Origin: CAWKCE01 sp032127035
GTDB taxonomy: Bacteria; Actinomycetota; Actinomycetes; JAHEKZ01
Length of the DNA stretch: 64,000 bases
Direction of reading: 5' to 3'
NCBI GenBank assembly: GCA_963848085.1
Contig: CAWKCE010000005.1
Coordinates: forward strand, 186,001 to 250,000
Numbering within the stretch: the first letter of the stretch is position 1; each line of letters starts with the position of its first letter. The notes under the pieces are model-generated. The model made no database searches. It saw only the letters and a list, made by a program, of their open reading frames with translations, and had not been told where the DNA came from. Below are positions 7,307 through 15,052 of this stretch, piece by piece. The translations under genes and the position numbers were made by a program.

Positions 7307-8230
7307 CTAGGGTTCGTGACCGATCCGATCGCTCGATCTGGGCGCTGCGTCGGGGATGCGGCGCCCCTCAAAGACGCCGAGCGCTCCCATGGCCCCGATC
7401 ACGAGCACCGCACCCAGGGCCTGCCGAGCACCTAGCTTCTCGCCCAGAAGCAGCCCACTGAAGATGAGTCCGAACACCGGTACCAACGTGAGGAACATGC
7501 CGGCGTGTGCCGCCGATGTGCGTCGAAGTCCCGCGACGTAGAAGAGGAAGGCGACGCCGTAGTAGAGGCCTCCGCCCAGAATGGCGCTCAGCGTCTGTCC
7601 AGCAGTGGGAGTGTGCCAAGGCAGACGGATGGCACCGTCAACGGCCGCCACTGCCACGGCGAACGTCAGTGCTGCCACCTGCTGGACGAACACAACGCTG
7701 AGCGTCCCGTCGGCCAGGTGCATGCGGCGCAACAGAATCGAGTACAGCGCACACGCGAAGACGGCCGCGAATGTCAGAAGGACGCCCGCGAGCGAGGTTG
7801 CGCTAGCAGGGCCCCCAACAATCAGGGTCACCCCCAGCATTGCCCCTGCCAGGCAGACGACCGCATATCCCGCGATGGTCTCGCGTAGGAAGATGAATGC
7901 CATCAGCACGATCAGGACCGGTTCCGTGGCCCAGATGATCACCGAGACTGAGGCGTCGATCCGCGCTAGCCCCAGCAGCCCGAGCGCGTAGGCGACTCCC
8001 GGGTTGAGTACGCCGAGCCACGCGATGCGAGCCGGCTGGTGCATCCCACGCAGGCTGGTCTTCGAGACCGAGACAAACCCCAGGAGCAGGAGAACGCTGA
8101 CCAGCAACTGAAACGGAAGAAGCACGGTCGCGTCGTAGCCGCCAAGTGCGTACTTGCTGAGGACCGTGCCCAAGCCCCAAGAAGCGGCAGCTGCGATCAG
8201 GAAGGCGTGGTTTGTTCGTGCCTGGGACAT
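7307..8230 (-). CDS. EamA/DMT-family transporter
   Basis: A 307-aa protein with about ten hydrophobic segments in two EamA repeats (about 8-140 and 150-285). The glutamate-containing ends of the repeats are visible (FLRETIAG near 114, LLGEKLGA near 265). Such permeases export amino acids or other metabolites; no substrate can be given. A GCAGGAGTCTC ribosome site precedes ATG 8230. It is the first gene of the repeat-separated accessory region. Confidence 0.88.
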   Translation of the reverse strand: MSQARTNHAFLIAAAASWGLGTVLSKYALGGYDATVLLPFQLLVSVLLLLGFVSVSKTSLRGMHQPARIAWLGVLNPGVAYALGLLGLARIDASVSVIIWATEPVLIVLMAFIFLRETIAGYAVVCLAGAMLGVTLIVGGPASATSLAGVLLTFAAVFACALYSILLRRMHLADGTLSVVFVQQVAALTFAVAVAAVDGAIRLPWHTPTAGQTLSAILGGGLYYGVAFLFYVAGLRRTSAAHAGMFLTLVPVFGLIFSGLLLGEKLGARQALGAVLVIGAMGALGVFEGRRIPDAAPRSSDRIGHEP

Positions 8231-8529
8231 GAGACTCCTGCGAGAAGAAGGGCGCGGCGCATCTGCTTGCCCTTAGTCAGCGCAGTCATCGCAGCAGTCG
8301 TACCCGGGCAGGCGCGGTCGACGGCCATCGCTCCGGTACATGTCTCGAACTGTAGGCCGGCACCCACCGGCAGGGAAGGGTGGACGTTCCTTGTCAGTCA
8401 GCCAAGCCGCGATCCCCGAGGGACCTTTGACGGCGGCTCACTGCTATCCCCGGATGTCTGCACGTGGCTCAGGACAGACATGCAGCGCCGCAGCCCGGCG
8501 CTGTCGGGCATTGACTGGGGCGCTCGATA
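8231..8529. other. Non-coding stretch upstream of the EamA gene
   Basis: No convincing gene. A small inverted repeat, AAGGGC ... GCCCTT (about 8248-8273), lies upstream of the transporter start. The rest has no feature I recognise up to the repeat that follows. Confidence 0.4.
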
Positions 8530-8661
8530 ACCCGGGACGATCACGAGCCTCCGTCGGCCGGCCGCCGCTGGCGAGACAGGTGAGGAGCGTGGGGTTACCC
8601 GCCCCGGTGCACCGCCCAGCGCTGTGTGAGGGCGAGGCGCACATAACGGCACCTCGGTTCG
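8530..8661 (+). repeat. Array repeat, copy A
   Basis: The 3' half (from 8589) matches the family closely: GTGGGGTTACCCGCCCCGGT, a CGCCC...GGGCG hairpin, then CGCACATAACGGCAC and CTCGGTTCG. The 5' half is diverged; only CCCGGGAC and CACGAGCC (8531-8549) remain recognisable. It ends 14 bp from the stop codon of the minus-strand dehydrogenase gene. Confidence 0.8.
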
Positions 8662-8674
8662 CTCGGTGGCTCAT

Positions 8675-9664
8675 TCAGTCGGGGCCGCACGAGACCAGGA
8701 TCTTGCCCGAACGTCCCCCGCGTGCTGCGTGCGCCACGGCCTCCTTGATTCTGCTCAGTGGGTAGACCTCCTCGACCTCTACGGACAGGGCACCCTCGGC
8801 GAGCATTGACGCGAGCATCCGATACAACGTCGCGATCTCATCCGGCGGCGTCTCCGCGAACCAGCGGCGCAGCCAGAAGCCGGTCAAGGTCACGCCCCGG
8901 AAGATCAACTCGCGGCCGTCGATCATCGACGACTGGCCACTCAGGATGCCGTAGTTCACCACGGTGCCACCATCGGTCAAGCAATGCGCCAGGCTCTGGG
9001 TAGCCGCCCCACCAACCGCGTCGAGGGCGAGCGGCACGACTCCGTCGCCGATCACATCGCGGACGCGAGCAGCAAGTTCTGGACCATCGAGGACCACTAC
9101 GTCGGCCCCGCCAGCACTTAGCGGCTCGATGAGTTGCGGCCTGCGGACCACGTTGATGCTCTTCATGCCGATCTCGCGGGCGAGCTCGGTGACCAGGCGC
9201 CCGACTCCGGAGTTTGCGGCGTTCTGCACCACCCAATGACCGGGCTCTGGAGCGACGAAATGGTGGAGCAACAGATAGGCGGTGGGCGGGTTGACCCTCA
9301 GCATGGCGAGTTGGCGAGGGTCGACTCCGCTGGGCAAGGCAAACACGGAGGCGGCGTTGCAGACCACACGTTCCCGCCAGGCGCCGGGACCGGGCAGCAA
9401 CACCCGATCCCCGGCTTCCACGTGTGTCACGCCCGGGCCGACCATCGCCACAACCCCGACTCCTTCTGTGCCCACGACCATCGGAAGGGCTGGGGGCGTC
9501 GCGCCGTAGTTCCCTGCCAAGTTCTCCAGGTCAGCGGGATTGATCGGGAACAGCTCCGCCTCGATCAGCACCTCACCGGCACCCGGCCCACCCGGATCGG
9601 GCCGCTCGACAAGCTCGATCACCTCGTCAGCTCTGCCAAACCTCGACAACTGAGCAACCAGCAT
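8675..9664 (-). CDS. Zinc-independent MDR dehydrogenase, 2-enoyl thioester reductase-like
   Basis: A 329-aa medium-chain dehydrogenase/reductase. The GroES-like domain contains INPADLENLAGNYG, as in mitochondrial-type enoyl-thioester reductases (MECR/ETR), and the Rossmann domain has NAANSGVGRL for cofactor binding. The usual zinc cysteines are absent. It would reduce a 2-enoyl thioester or quinone with NADPH; which one is uncertain. The start MLVAQLSRFG at 9664 follows GGGAGCTGCCC. It stands alone between repeat copies A and S1. Confidence 0.8.
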   Translation of the reverse strand: MLVAQLSRFGRADEVIELVERPDPGGPGAGEVLIEAELFPINPADLENLAGNYGATPPALPMVVGTEGVGVVAMVGPGVTHVEAGDRVLLPGPGAWRERVVCNAASVFALPSGVDPRQLAMLRVNPPTAYLLLHHFVAPEPGHWVVQNAANSGVGRLVTELAREIGMKSINVVRRPQLIEPLSAGGADVVVLDGPELAARVRDVIGDGVVPLALDAVGGAATQSLAHCLTDGGTVVNYGILSGQSSMIDGRELIFRGVTLTGFWLRRWFAETPPDEIATLYRMLASMLAEGALSVEVEEVYPLSRIKEAVAHAARGGRSGKILVSCGPD

Positions 9665-9805
9665 GGGCAGCTCCCTCGAAACCGACACGCACGGACAAAC
9701 TCGATCATGCCCCTGCGGCCCCCACAGGAAAGCCGGATCGCACCTATGCGCGGGTCGTCACCTCAGCGGCGGTCCGGCGGGTCATCCTGCCCGACAAAGC
9801 AGGTC

Positions 9806-9852
9806 CGAATGCCGGTCGACCCCCAGGAAGGCGATCGAGAACGGCACTTCGG
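9806..9852 (+). repeat. Array repeat remnant S1 (both ends, interior missing)
   Basis: A 47-bp element with the family's two ends brought together: CGAATGCCGG at the left and ACGGCACTTCGG at the right. The outer arms pair as CGAATGCCG with CGGCA(C)TTCG, leaving one bulged base. It sits between two minus-strand genes. Confidence 0.65.
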
Positions 9853-9873
9853 TCCGCGGTGGACGGGTGGTGC

Positions 9874-10338
9874 TCAGTCCACGACGCTCGGGTTGTCGTC
9901 TGGGTTAAACACCGCGATCTCGTCGGCGTTGAGGTCGCACTCTTCTGGGAGGTCGAGGGTGACATCGGCTGAGTCGGGCCGGGAGTAGCCACCTGTGCCC
10001 TTCACCGTCTGCCCCTCGGCGACCAGCGCGCCGGACGGCAGGCGCACCGAGAGCGGGTCGTCGTCCACGAGCTCAGTGCCGCTGGGCCAGATCGCCGCGA
10101 CCACCCGGTCCGGTGCATCTGGAGATGCCAGGCCGACGCATCCGTTCTTCACGGTCAGCGTGCCGGCGATCAGCGCATCTACGCCTCCTCGGGGCAGCAG
10201 GGAGCCGTCATGGACGAGCAGGGTGGCGCTCCCCTGCGTCGTAACCGACTGCCCGCCGCCGCATCCGCTCACCGACGCACTCAGCACCAGAGCGACGATC
10301 ACCGGTCCGATGGTCCTCTTGACCTGGATAGCCCCCAC
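9874..10338 (-). CDS. Small secreted lipoprotein of unknown function
   Basis: A 154-aa product with a signal peptide and lipobox (SVSGC, Cys about residue 26) followed by a Gly/Ser/Thr linker. The mature part is a small beta-rich acidic domain with two further Cys, near residues 67 and 134. I do not recognise the family. GTG at 10338 is the start that gives a full signal peptide; the left end of repeat B begins 10 nt upstream, so the promoter must lie in or across the repeat. Confidence 0.7.
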   Translation of the reverse strand: MGAIQVKRTIGPVIVALVLSASVSGCGGGQSVTTQGSATLLVHDGSLLPRGGVDALIAGTLTVKNGCVGLASPDAPDRVVAAIWPSGTELVDDDPLSVRLPSGALVAEGQTVKGTGGYSRPDSADVTLDLPEECDLNADEIAVFNPDDNPSVVD

Positions 10339-10347
10339 GCGATTCAG

Positions 10348-10476
10348 AATGCCGGATATCGCGCGGATCCGGGACCGGAGCCAGGGGGTGTCTTAACGAT
10401 GTGTGGGGTTGCCGGCCTGCGTGCACCGCCCAGACGCTGTGTGAGGGCGAGGCGCACATAGCGGCACTTCGGTTCG
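10348..10476 (+). repeat. Array repeat, copy B (reference-quality copy)
   Basis: 129 bp. Order: AATGCCGGATAT, hairpin CCGGAT-N9-ATCCGG, GAGCCAGGGGGTGTCTTAAC, GATGTGTGGGGTT, a CGCCC...GGGCG apical hairpin, CGCACATAGCGGCAC, TTCGGTTCG. ATGTGTG near the middle can pair with CGCACAT near the right end. It is upstream of one minus-strand gene and downstream of the next. Confidence 0.9.
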
Positions 10477-10561
10477 GTCGACCGCCGGCTCGTCAGAGGA
10501 AATGATCTCCGTTAATGGACACTCACGTCGTAGCAGTTCTGGGGAGGCCCGCTGGTCGGAG

Positions 10562-11581
10562 CTATCTGGTGGGCTGCAGCCGGACGTGCGTCGCGCCAGT
10601 CAGGCCCGGCCCCACCCTCCCGTCGAGCTCGACCCGGACCGCTTCGCGGCCGGTCGCTGAGTCCTGCGTCGCGTAGATCGCGGTCCCATCGGGCGCCCAG
10701 CTGGGCTGCCACACGTGCACGCCCCGGTCGACCGACGTCAGCTGGCGCCCCTCGGAGCCGTCCGGGGCCACGGTCCACAGGTCCCAGGTGTCGGCCCAGT
10801 CCGGCTGGTCGGCGGCGTACTGGACGGTCTCGACGCTGTAGACGATCGCGGATCCGTCGGGACTCCAGTCCGGGTAGTAGGCGTAGTCCTTGTAGTCGGT
10901 GAGCACCGTGGGCTTGCCGCCTGCCAGCGCAACGACGGCGATCGCGGACCCGGTCTCGTCCCCGTTGGCGTCGAAGCGGTCAATGCCGTAGACGAGCTGC
11001 TTGCCATCCGGTGACCACCTCGCGACGTCGACCAAGCGAGGCGAGGAGTCCTGGACGACCTGGCTCATCGTCCCCGACTGCAGGTCGAGGACCTCGATCG
11101 AGGAGGACTTAGGCGGTCCGTCGCGACCGGGTACGTACTGCGTGAACAGGATGCTGAGGCCGTCTGGAGACCACGCCGGGTAGTCGCAGTCCGAGCAGTC
11201 GTGCACGCGCTTCGCTGCAGTACCGTCGGGCGCCATGACCCACAGGCCGGACTTCTGGTCGGCGAAGACGACCCTCGTACCGTCGGGGGACCAGTCGGGG
11301 TGGAAGCCCTGAGCCACCCCTTCGGGGAGCACGTCGCGAGATCCACTCCCGTCGTTGCCCGCGAAGGTCACGCTGTCTCCACCCTGAGATCCTTGCCACT
11401 GGTACACGAGCAGTGCCCCGGTTGGTACAACCCCGCCGGAGGAGCCCGACTGCGCGGGTGATGAATTCCCGCTTGGCGAGCCCGGACTCGTGGGCGCGAC
11501 GGAGCCTCCCGAAGAGCACCCGACCACGACGGCCGCCGTCGCCGCCGCCGCACACGCCAACAGCCTGAGTCGTCGAACCAT
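10562..11581 (-). CDS. TolB-like beta-propeller lipoprotein
   Basis: A 339-aa product with signal peptide and lipobox (VVVGC) followed by a Ser/Pro/Gly-rich linker. The rest is a series of about five propeller blades with the PD40 signature WSPDG (at DWSPDG, AWSPDG, RWSPDG, DWSPDG, SWAPDG). It is probably exported and may sense or bind envelope components. ATG 11581 has GGAGGGCGACGCG upstream. It follows the ECF sigma gene on the same strand with 79 nt between, suggesting a joint regulatory unit. Confidence 0.82.
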   Translation of the reverse strand: MVRRLRLLACAAAATAAVVVGCSSGGSVAPTSPGSPSGNSSPAQSGSSGGVVPTGALLVYQWQGSQGGDSVTFAGNDGSGSRDVLPEGVAQGFHPDWSPDGTRVVFADQKSGLWVMAPDGTAAKRVHDCSDCDYPAWSPDGLSILFTQYVPGRDGPPKSSSIEVLDLQSGTMSQVVQDSSPRLVDVARWSPDGKQLVYGIDRFDANGDETGSAIAVVALAGGKPTVLTDYKDYAYYPDWSPDGSAIVYSVETVQYAADQPDWADTWDLWTVAPDGSEGRQLTSVDRGVHVWQPSWAPDGTAIYATQDSATGREAVRVELDGRVGPGLTGATHVRLQPTR

Positions 11582-11660
11582 CGCGTCGCCCTCCATGGTG
11601 GTGCGCGCCCCAGTGGGCGCACGCCCTACCTGGTTTGAGGCACGACCCAGCGCCGAGGTT

Positions 11661-12545
11661 TCACGCCCTCACGGACGAGATGCGGCCGGTGTAGGAGAGC
11701 GGGAGCTGATGGATGAGCTCCTCGTGGATCCGAGCGGCCACTCCTCCAACGTCAGGCACGGAGGTCTCGCGCAAGCGCAGCCGCAGACGGTCGCCGTCGC
11801 GATGCACGTCGTACGAGGTGTCACTCGGTGGATCTGGCACCTGGTGATGTGTGAGCACGGTCCCGATCAGCTGGTGCGCGCCGTTGTCGAAATGCTCGCC
11901 TGCGGCGGTGCCGAACCAGAAGGCTCCGTTGGCCACCTCGAGCACCCAGCGGGTCTTGCCGCGCGGCATGTGTTCCAGGATCGCTTCGGTCTGGTCGCTG
12001 AAACGGTGCTCGCGCATCCACGCTGCGCACCAATCCGGCCCGACCAGCTCCTCGCTGACCCAGCGACCCGACATATCCCCGAGCCGCGACGCCAGTGCGA
12101 TCCGAGCCCGCCGCAGCCACGTCTTCACAGTGGCCTCGGGGACTCCCAGCTCTCGGGCCACCTGCGCGACCGGGAGGTCCGCGAGGTAGTGGAGCTTCAC
12201 CGCGGCGGCGTGCCTCGTCGGCAACGCCGCGATCGCGCGTAGAAGGTCGTCGTCGACAGGGCTCAGGAAGCTGTACGTCTGACGCCCGGCCTCCGCTTCG
12301 GCCTCCCGAGGCACTCGCCGCGCCTCGCGCTGTGTCGTGCGCCAGGCCAAGCGCGTCGCCACCATCGTGATCCACGCCAGAGGCTCGTCGCACCTGGCGA
12401 CGTCGGACCAACGGCGCGCGGCGATCGCATAAGCCTCCTGGACGACGTCGTCCGCCTGCTCTCGGCAGATCGGGCGCAAAGACCGGACCAGCCGCGCCGC
12501 GTCGGAGGCGTACAGCTGGCCTAGGTCCGGTGGTTGGTCTGCCAC
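11661..12545 (-). CDS. ECF-type RNA polymerase sigma factor with a C-terminal extension
   Basis: A product of about 294 aa. Region 2 (near LYASDAARLVRSLRP and DDVVQEAYAIAARRW) binds core polymerase and the -10 box. Region 4 (VAQVARELGVPEATVKTWLRRA) is the -35 helix-turn-helix. About 140 further residues follow, with DWCAAWMREHRF and GAFWFGTAAGEHFDNGA; I do not recognise this domain, and it may act as a built-in sensor or anti-sigma part. No separate anti-sigma gene is adjacent. GTG 12545 is preferred; ATG 12587 is an alternative. Confidence 0.82.
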   Translation of the reverse strand: MADQPPDLGQLYASDAARLVRSLRPICREQADDVVQEAYAIAARRWSDVARCDEPLAWITMVATRLAWRTTQREARRVPREAEAEAGRQTYSFLSPVDDDLLRAIAALPTRHAAAVKLHYLADLPVAQVARELGVPEATVKTWLRRARIALASRLGDMSGRWVSEELVGPDWCAAWMREHRFSDQTEAILEHMPRGKTRWVLEVANGAFWFGTAAGEHFDNGAHQLIGTVLTHHQVPDPPSDTSYDVHRDGDRLRLRLRETSVPDVGGVAARIHEELIHQLPLSYTGRISSVRA

Positions 12546-12902
12546 CCCGCCATTGTCGGGCCTCTCCGCCGGCGAGCGAAAGCGCATTGAAGCGCTGAGC
12601 CGGAACGTATGACGGCTCCAGCCGAGCGGGGGGAGAGTCCTACCGGTACTACTCGGGTAGCCGGATGACGGAGTGTCAGCATGTCGGCCGCGTGGCCGAC
12701 GAGTTCTCGACGGCCACGCCAAGTCTGACGGCATCGAGCCGCAGTCGCGCTGGCCCCTGCTGGCCGGCCACTGCGGCCAGGGGCGCTGACCGGCTGCCTA
12801 ACCGCAGAGACATCACAGAGCGGGACGCAGCTACCGACCGTCTTGGTGCCGCTCACCTGGTGCTCCGACTGCTCCGCCCGCGTCGGTGCAGTTGAGCAGC
12901 CT
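12546..12902. other. Upstream region of the sigma factor gene
   Basis: No gene seen. A short inverted repeat AGCGC-ATTGAA-GCGCT lies at 12581-12596, and a minus-strand TACGTT (12604-12609) could be a -10 box for the sigma gene. The rest, up to repeat copy C, shows nothing I recognise. Confidence 0.35.
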
Positions 12903-13043
12903 AATGCCGGATCTTGGGCGGATCCGGGACGACGAGCCAGGGGATGTCTTCACGATGTGTGGCGTTACCCGCCCCGGTGCACCGCCTCGGGGCATCGCCC
13001 AGGCGCTCCGCGAAGGCGCGGGGCATAACGGCACATCTGCGCG
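12903..13043 (+). repeat. Array repeat, copy C
   Basis: 141 bp, with AATGCCGGATC, the CCGGAT/ATCCGG hairpin, GACGAGCCAGGGGATGTC, CACGATGTGTGGCG, a longer apical region containing GCGCTCCGCGAAGGCG, and GGCATAACGGCACATCTG. It lies upstream of the + strand DUF1801 gene. Confidence 0.9.
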
Positions 13044-13063
13044 TCGCCCGGGGTCCGGACACG

Positions 13064-13069
13064 TAGCCT
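13064..13069 (+). promoter_or_regulatory. -10 box of a leaderless mRNA (DUF1801 gene)
   Basis: TAGCCT fits TANNNT and is followed by 6 nt (gcgggc) and the ATG. There is no Shine-Dalgarno sequence, so transcription probably starts at the ATG. Confidence 0.6.
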
Positions 13070-13075
13070 GCGGGC

Positions 13076-13429
13076 ATGGAGAGGACCTCCGACGCCGTAG
13101 ACGAGTACATGGCGAGCCTGGAAGGCGATGCGCACACGATCGCTCAGGAAGTTCGGCAGATCATCCAACGTGCAGCACCTGGGATCCACGAGACGCTGCG
13201 CTACCAGATGCCGTGCTTCGCGATCGACGGGCAGTACCTGGTCTACCTAGGGGCGTGGAAGAAGCACCTCGGCCTCTATCCGATCCCGACCCTCGACGGC
13301 GAGCTCGAGCGCGATCTCGCGCCCTACCGTGCCGCCACAGACACCGTTCGCTTCCCCTACCGCCAGGCGATCCCCTACGACCTCATCGAACGACTCGTCG
13401 CGGCACTTGTGGATCGGATACGTGACTGA
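13076..13429 (+). CDS. DUF1801 (YdhG-like) protein
   Basis: A 117-aa single-domain protein with the family pattern: SDAVDEYMASLEGD at the start, IHETLRYQMPCF in the middle and KKHLGLYPIP before a C-terminal helix. Members are related to frataxin-like iron chaperones of Bacillus but most have no proven role. It is the only gene between repeat copies C and S2. Confidence 0.85.
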   Translation: MERTSDAVDEYMASLEGDAHTIAQEVRQIIQRAAPGIHETLRYQMPCFAIDGQYLVYLGAWKKHLGLYPIPTLDGELERDLAPYRAATDTVRFPYRQAIPYDLIERLVAALVDRIRD

Positions 13430-13468
13430 CCGCCAGCCCTGAGACCGAGTGCGTCTGTCGGGCGGGCA

Positions 13469-13519
13469 CGAATGCAGAGCCGTCTGTCCAGAATCGAGGC
13501 AGAACGGCACGTCTGTTCG
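13469..13519 (+). repeat. Array repeat remnant S2
   Basis: 51 bp starting CGAATGCAGAGCC and ending GAACGGCACGTCTGTTCG. It has both family ends without the interior, like S1. Confidence 0.6.
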
Positions 13520-13610
13520 CGCAGCCATGCGGTCTGCACCGGCCCAGTTGTAGCCTGCGCGAGAGGCCGTCGGGTCGTCAGGGCTCGACCAGTCCTTGAT
13601 GGAGGGTTCT

Positions 13611-13871
13611 GTGGCGATCAAGGTCGTTGTCGAGTTCCAGGCCGAGCCGGGTGCACGCGCGGAACTCATGAGTCTGCTCGCGAGCATCTCAGCGACACAT
13701 CAGCCGACAACCCCCGGATTTATCGGCAGCTCGGTGTATGAGGTGCTGGACAACCCTGACGGCGTCATCGAGATCGCCGAGTGGGAGTCAGCGGAGGCGC
13801 AGGCCGCCGCTGCCGAACAAGCGATGGGTCTGGGGGTCGGACCCTCCCCCTACGCGCCGTACCGGGAGTAA
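13611..13871 (+). CDS. Antibiotic biosynthesis monooxygenase (ABM) domain protein
   Basis: An 86-aa dimeric ferredoxin-like-fold protein: beta strand IKVVVEFQAEPG, helix, TPGFIGSSVYE, and IEIAEWES, as in ABM/YgiN proteins, which oxidise quinols or aromatic polyketides without a cofactor or act as small scavenging enzymes. GTG 13611 is chosen because GGAGGG lies 4 nt upstream. The lipoprotein gene starts 2 nt after its stop, with its ribosome site inside this gene's last codons. Confidence 0.8.
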   Translation: MAIKVVVEFQAEPGARAELMSLLASISATHQPTTPGFIGSSVYEVLDNPDGVIEIAEWESAEAQAAAAEQAMGLGVGPSPYAPYRE

Positions 13872-13873
13872 CC

Positions 13874-14638
13874 ATGAACAAAACTCTGCTGATCACCACC
13901 GCAGCCGCATCGGTGCTGGCAGTCGCCGGCTGCACGTCCAGCGCCAGTGACAACGCCGCACCCGCCTCACCGGCGGCGGCCCCCACCACGCAATCGCCGA
14001 GCCCAGCTGCTGTCGACGTGCCCAACTGCCCGAATCCTCATGGCGGCAGTTGCCTCGGGACGCTCGAACCGGGCGAGTACCAGACCACCACCTTCGCGCC
14101 GCAGCTGACCTACACCGTTCCAGCGGGGTGGACCAACCTGGAGGACCTACCGGGCAACTTCCTGCTCGAGGACGTGAAAGACCCCCAGCCGGACAATGCT
14201 CTCGGCGGCAGCTACTTCGGCATATACACCAACGTCTACGCGGCTGCGATCGCCTGCAAGGAAACCTCACAGAAGGGCGTCGGCATCAAGCCCAAGGAGT
14301 TGGTCGCCTGGTACCAGTCCGTGCCCGGGCTCATCGTTTCCACGCCCAAGAAGGTGTCCGTCGGCGGACTCCGCGGACTCCAAGTCGACCTATCCGCCAA
14401 GCCGAAAGAGGAACCGTGCACCTTCGACGGGTACGCAGCGGTACCACTCATCATCGGCGACGGTGTCTCCCAGGTGCATCACGTCGTAGGCAAGGGGCAA
14501 GACGTCCGGTTGGTCATCTTGGGCTGGAACGACGGCAACGTGACCCTGGAGATCACCAACGTGGACAAGCAACACAGCGCCAAGGACTACCGAGCCCAGG
14601 TCCAGCCGATCATCGACTCGATGGAGTTCAAAGCCTGA
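13874..14638 (+). CDS. Secreted lipoprotein of unknown function
   Basis: A 254-aa protein with signal peptide and lipobox (AVAGC, Cys about 20), an Ala/Pro/Ser-rich linker to about residue 45 and a globular domain with Cys pairs (PNCPNPHGGSC, then two more Cys). The domain resembles a substrate-binding or PsbP-like beta fold but I cannot assign it. Start ATG 13874 is behind GGGAG overlapping the ABM stop, so the two are co-translated. Confidence 0.75.
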   Translation: MNKTLLITTAAASVLAVAGCTSSASDNAAPASPAAAPTTQSPSPAAVDVPNCPNPHGGSCLGTLEPGEYQTTTFAPQLTYTVPAGWTNLEDLPGNFLLEDVKDPQPDNALGGSYFGIYTNVYAAAIACKETSQKGVGIKPKELVAWYQSVPGLIVSTPKKVSVGGLRGLQVDLSAKPKEEPCTFDGYAAVPLIIGDGVSQVHHVVGKGQDVRLVILGWNDGNVTLEITNVDKQHSAKDYRAQVQPIIDSMEFKA

Positions 14639-14824
14639 CCACAGGCTGGAGCGGAGCCCGGCCCGGGCCCGGAGCGAGCGAGCCACGGACCGGACCCGCG
14701 CACGGCCTGTAGACCCAACGGCCCATGCCTTGCCGTCCCCCTTGTCGGCGTAGGTTGCGGTGGCCAGTCGGTCGGCGAAGCGGTGCCCAGTCACGCGCAC
14801 ACTTTGCCAGTGCCAGCCGCGCAT

Positions 14825-14955
14825 ACTGCCGGATATTGCGAGCAAACGGGACGGGGGCCCAGGGGGTGTCTTAATGATGTGTGGGGTTCGCCGCCCCGGT
14901 GGCCCCGCCCCCAAGCTCCGTGTGGTAGGAGCGCACATAACGGCACCTCTGTTCG
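14825..14955 (+). repeat. Array repeat, copy D
   Basis: 131 bp: ACTGCCGGATATTGCG, GGGGGTGTCTTAATGATG, TGTGGGGTTCGCCGCCCCGG, then CGCACATAACGGCACCTC and TGTTCG. It sits in a 414-bp gap between convergent genes. The flank 14647-14680 is a self-complementary GCCCGG/CCGGGC-rich stretch that may terminate the lipoprotein mRNA; 14956-15052 shows nothing else. Confidence 0.9.
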
Positions 14956-15052
14956 GGCTCGGACTGAAGAGACGACCTGATCCTGGCGGCACCCAGCGGT
15001 GGGTCCGCCCTGCTAGAGGGCCGGTCCCTCGGCGCTCGTTCATGCATGACTG

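Noticed and set aside
13874..14638. Assigning the lipoprotein to a named family
   Set aside because: It has a lipobox and four cysteines but no motif I can tie to a characterised family.
14647..14680. Separate small repeat family of GCCCGG palindromes
   Set aside because: Only one instance was seen and such self-complementary GC strings are expected in this base composition.
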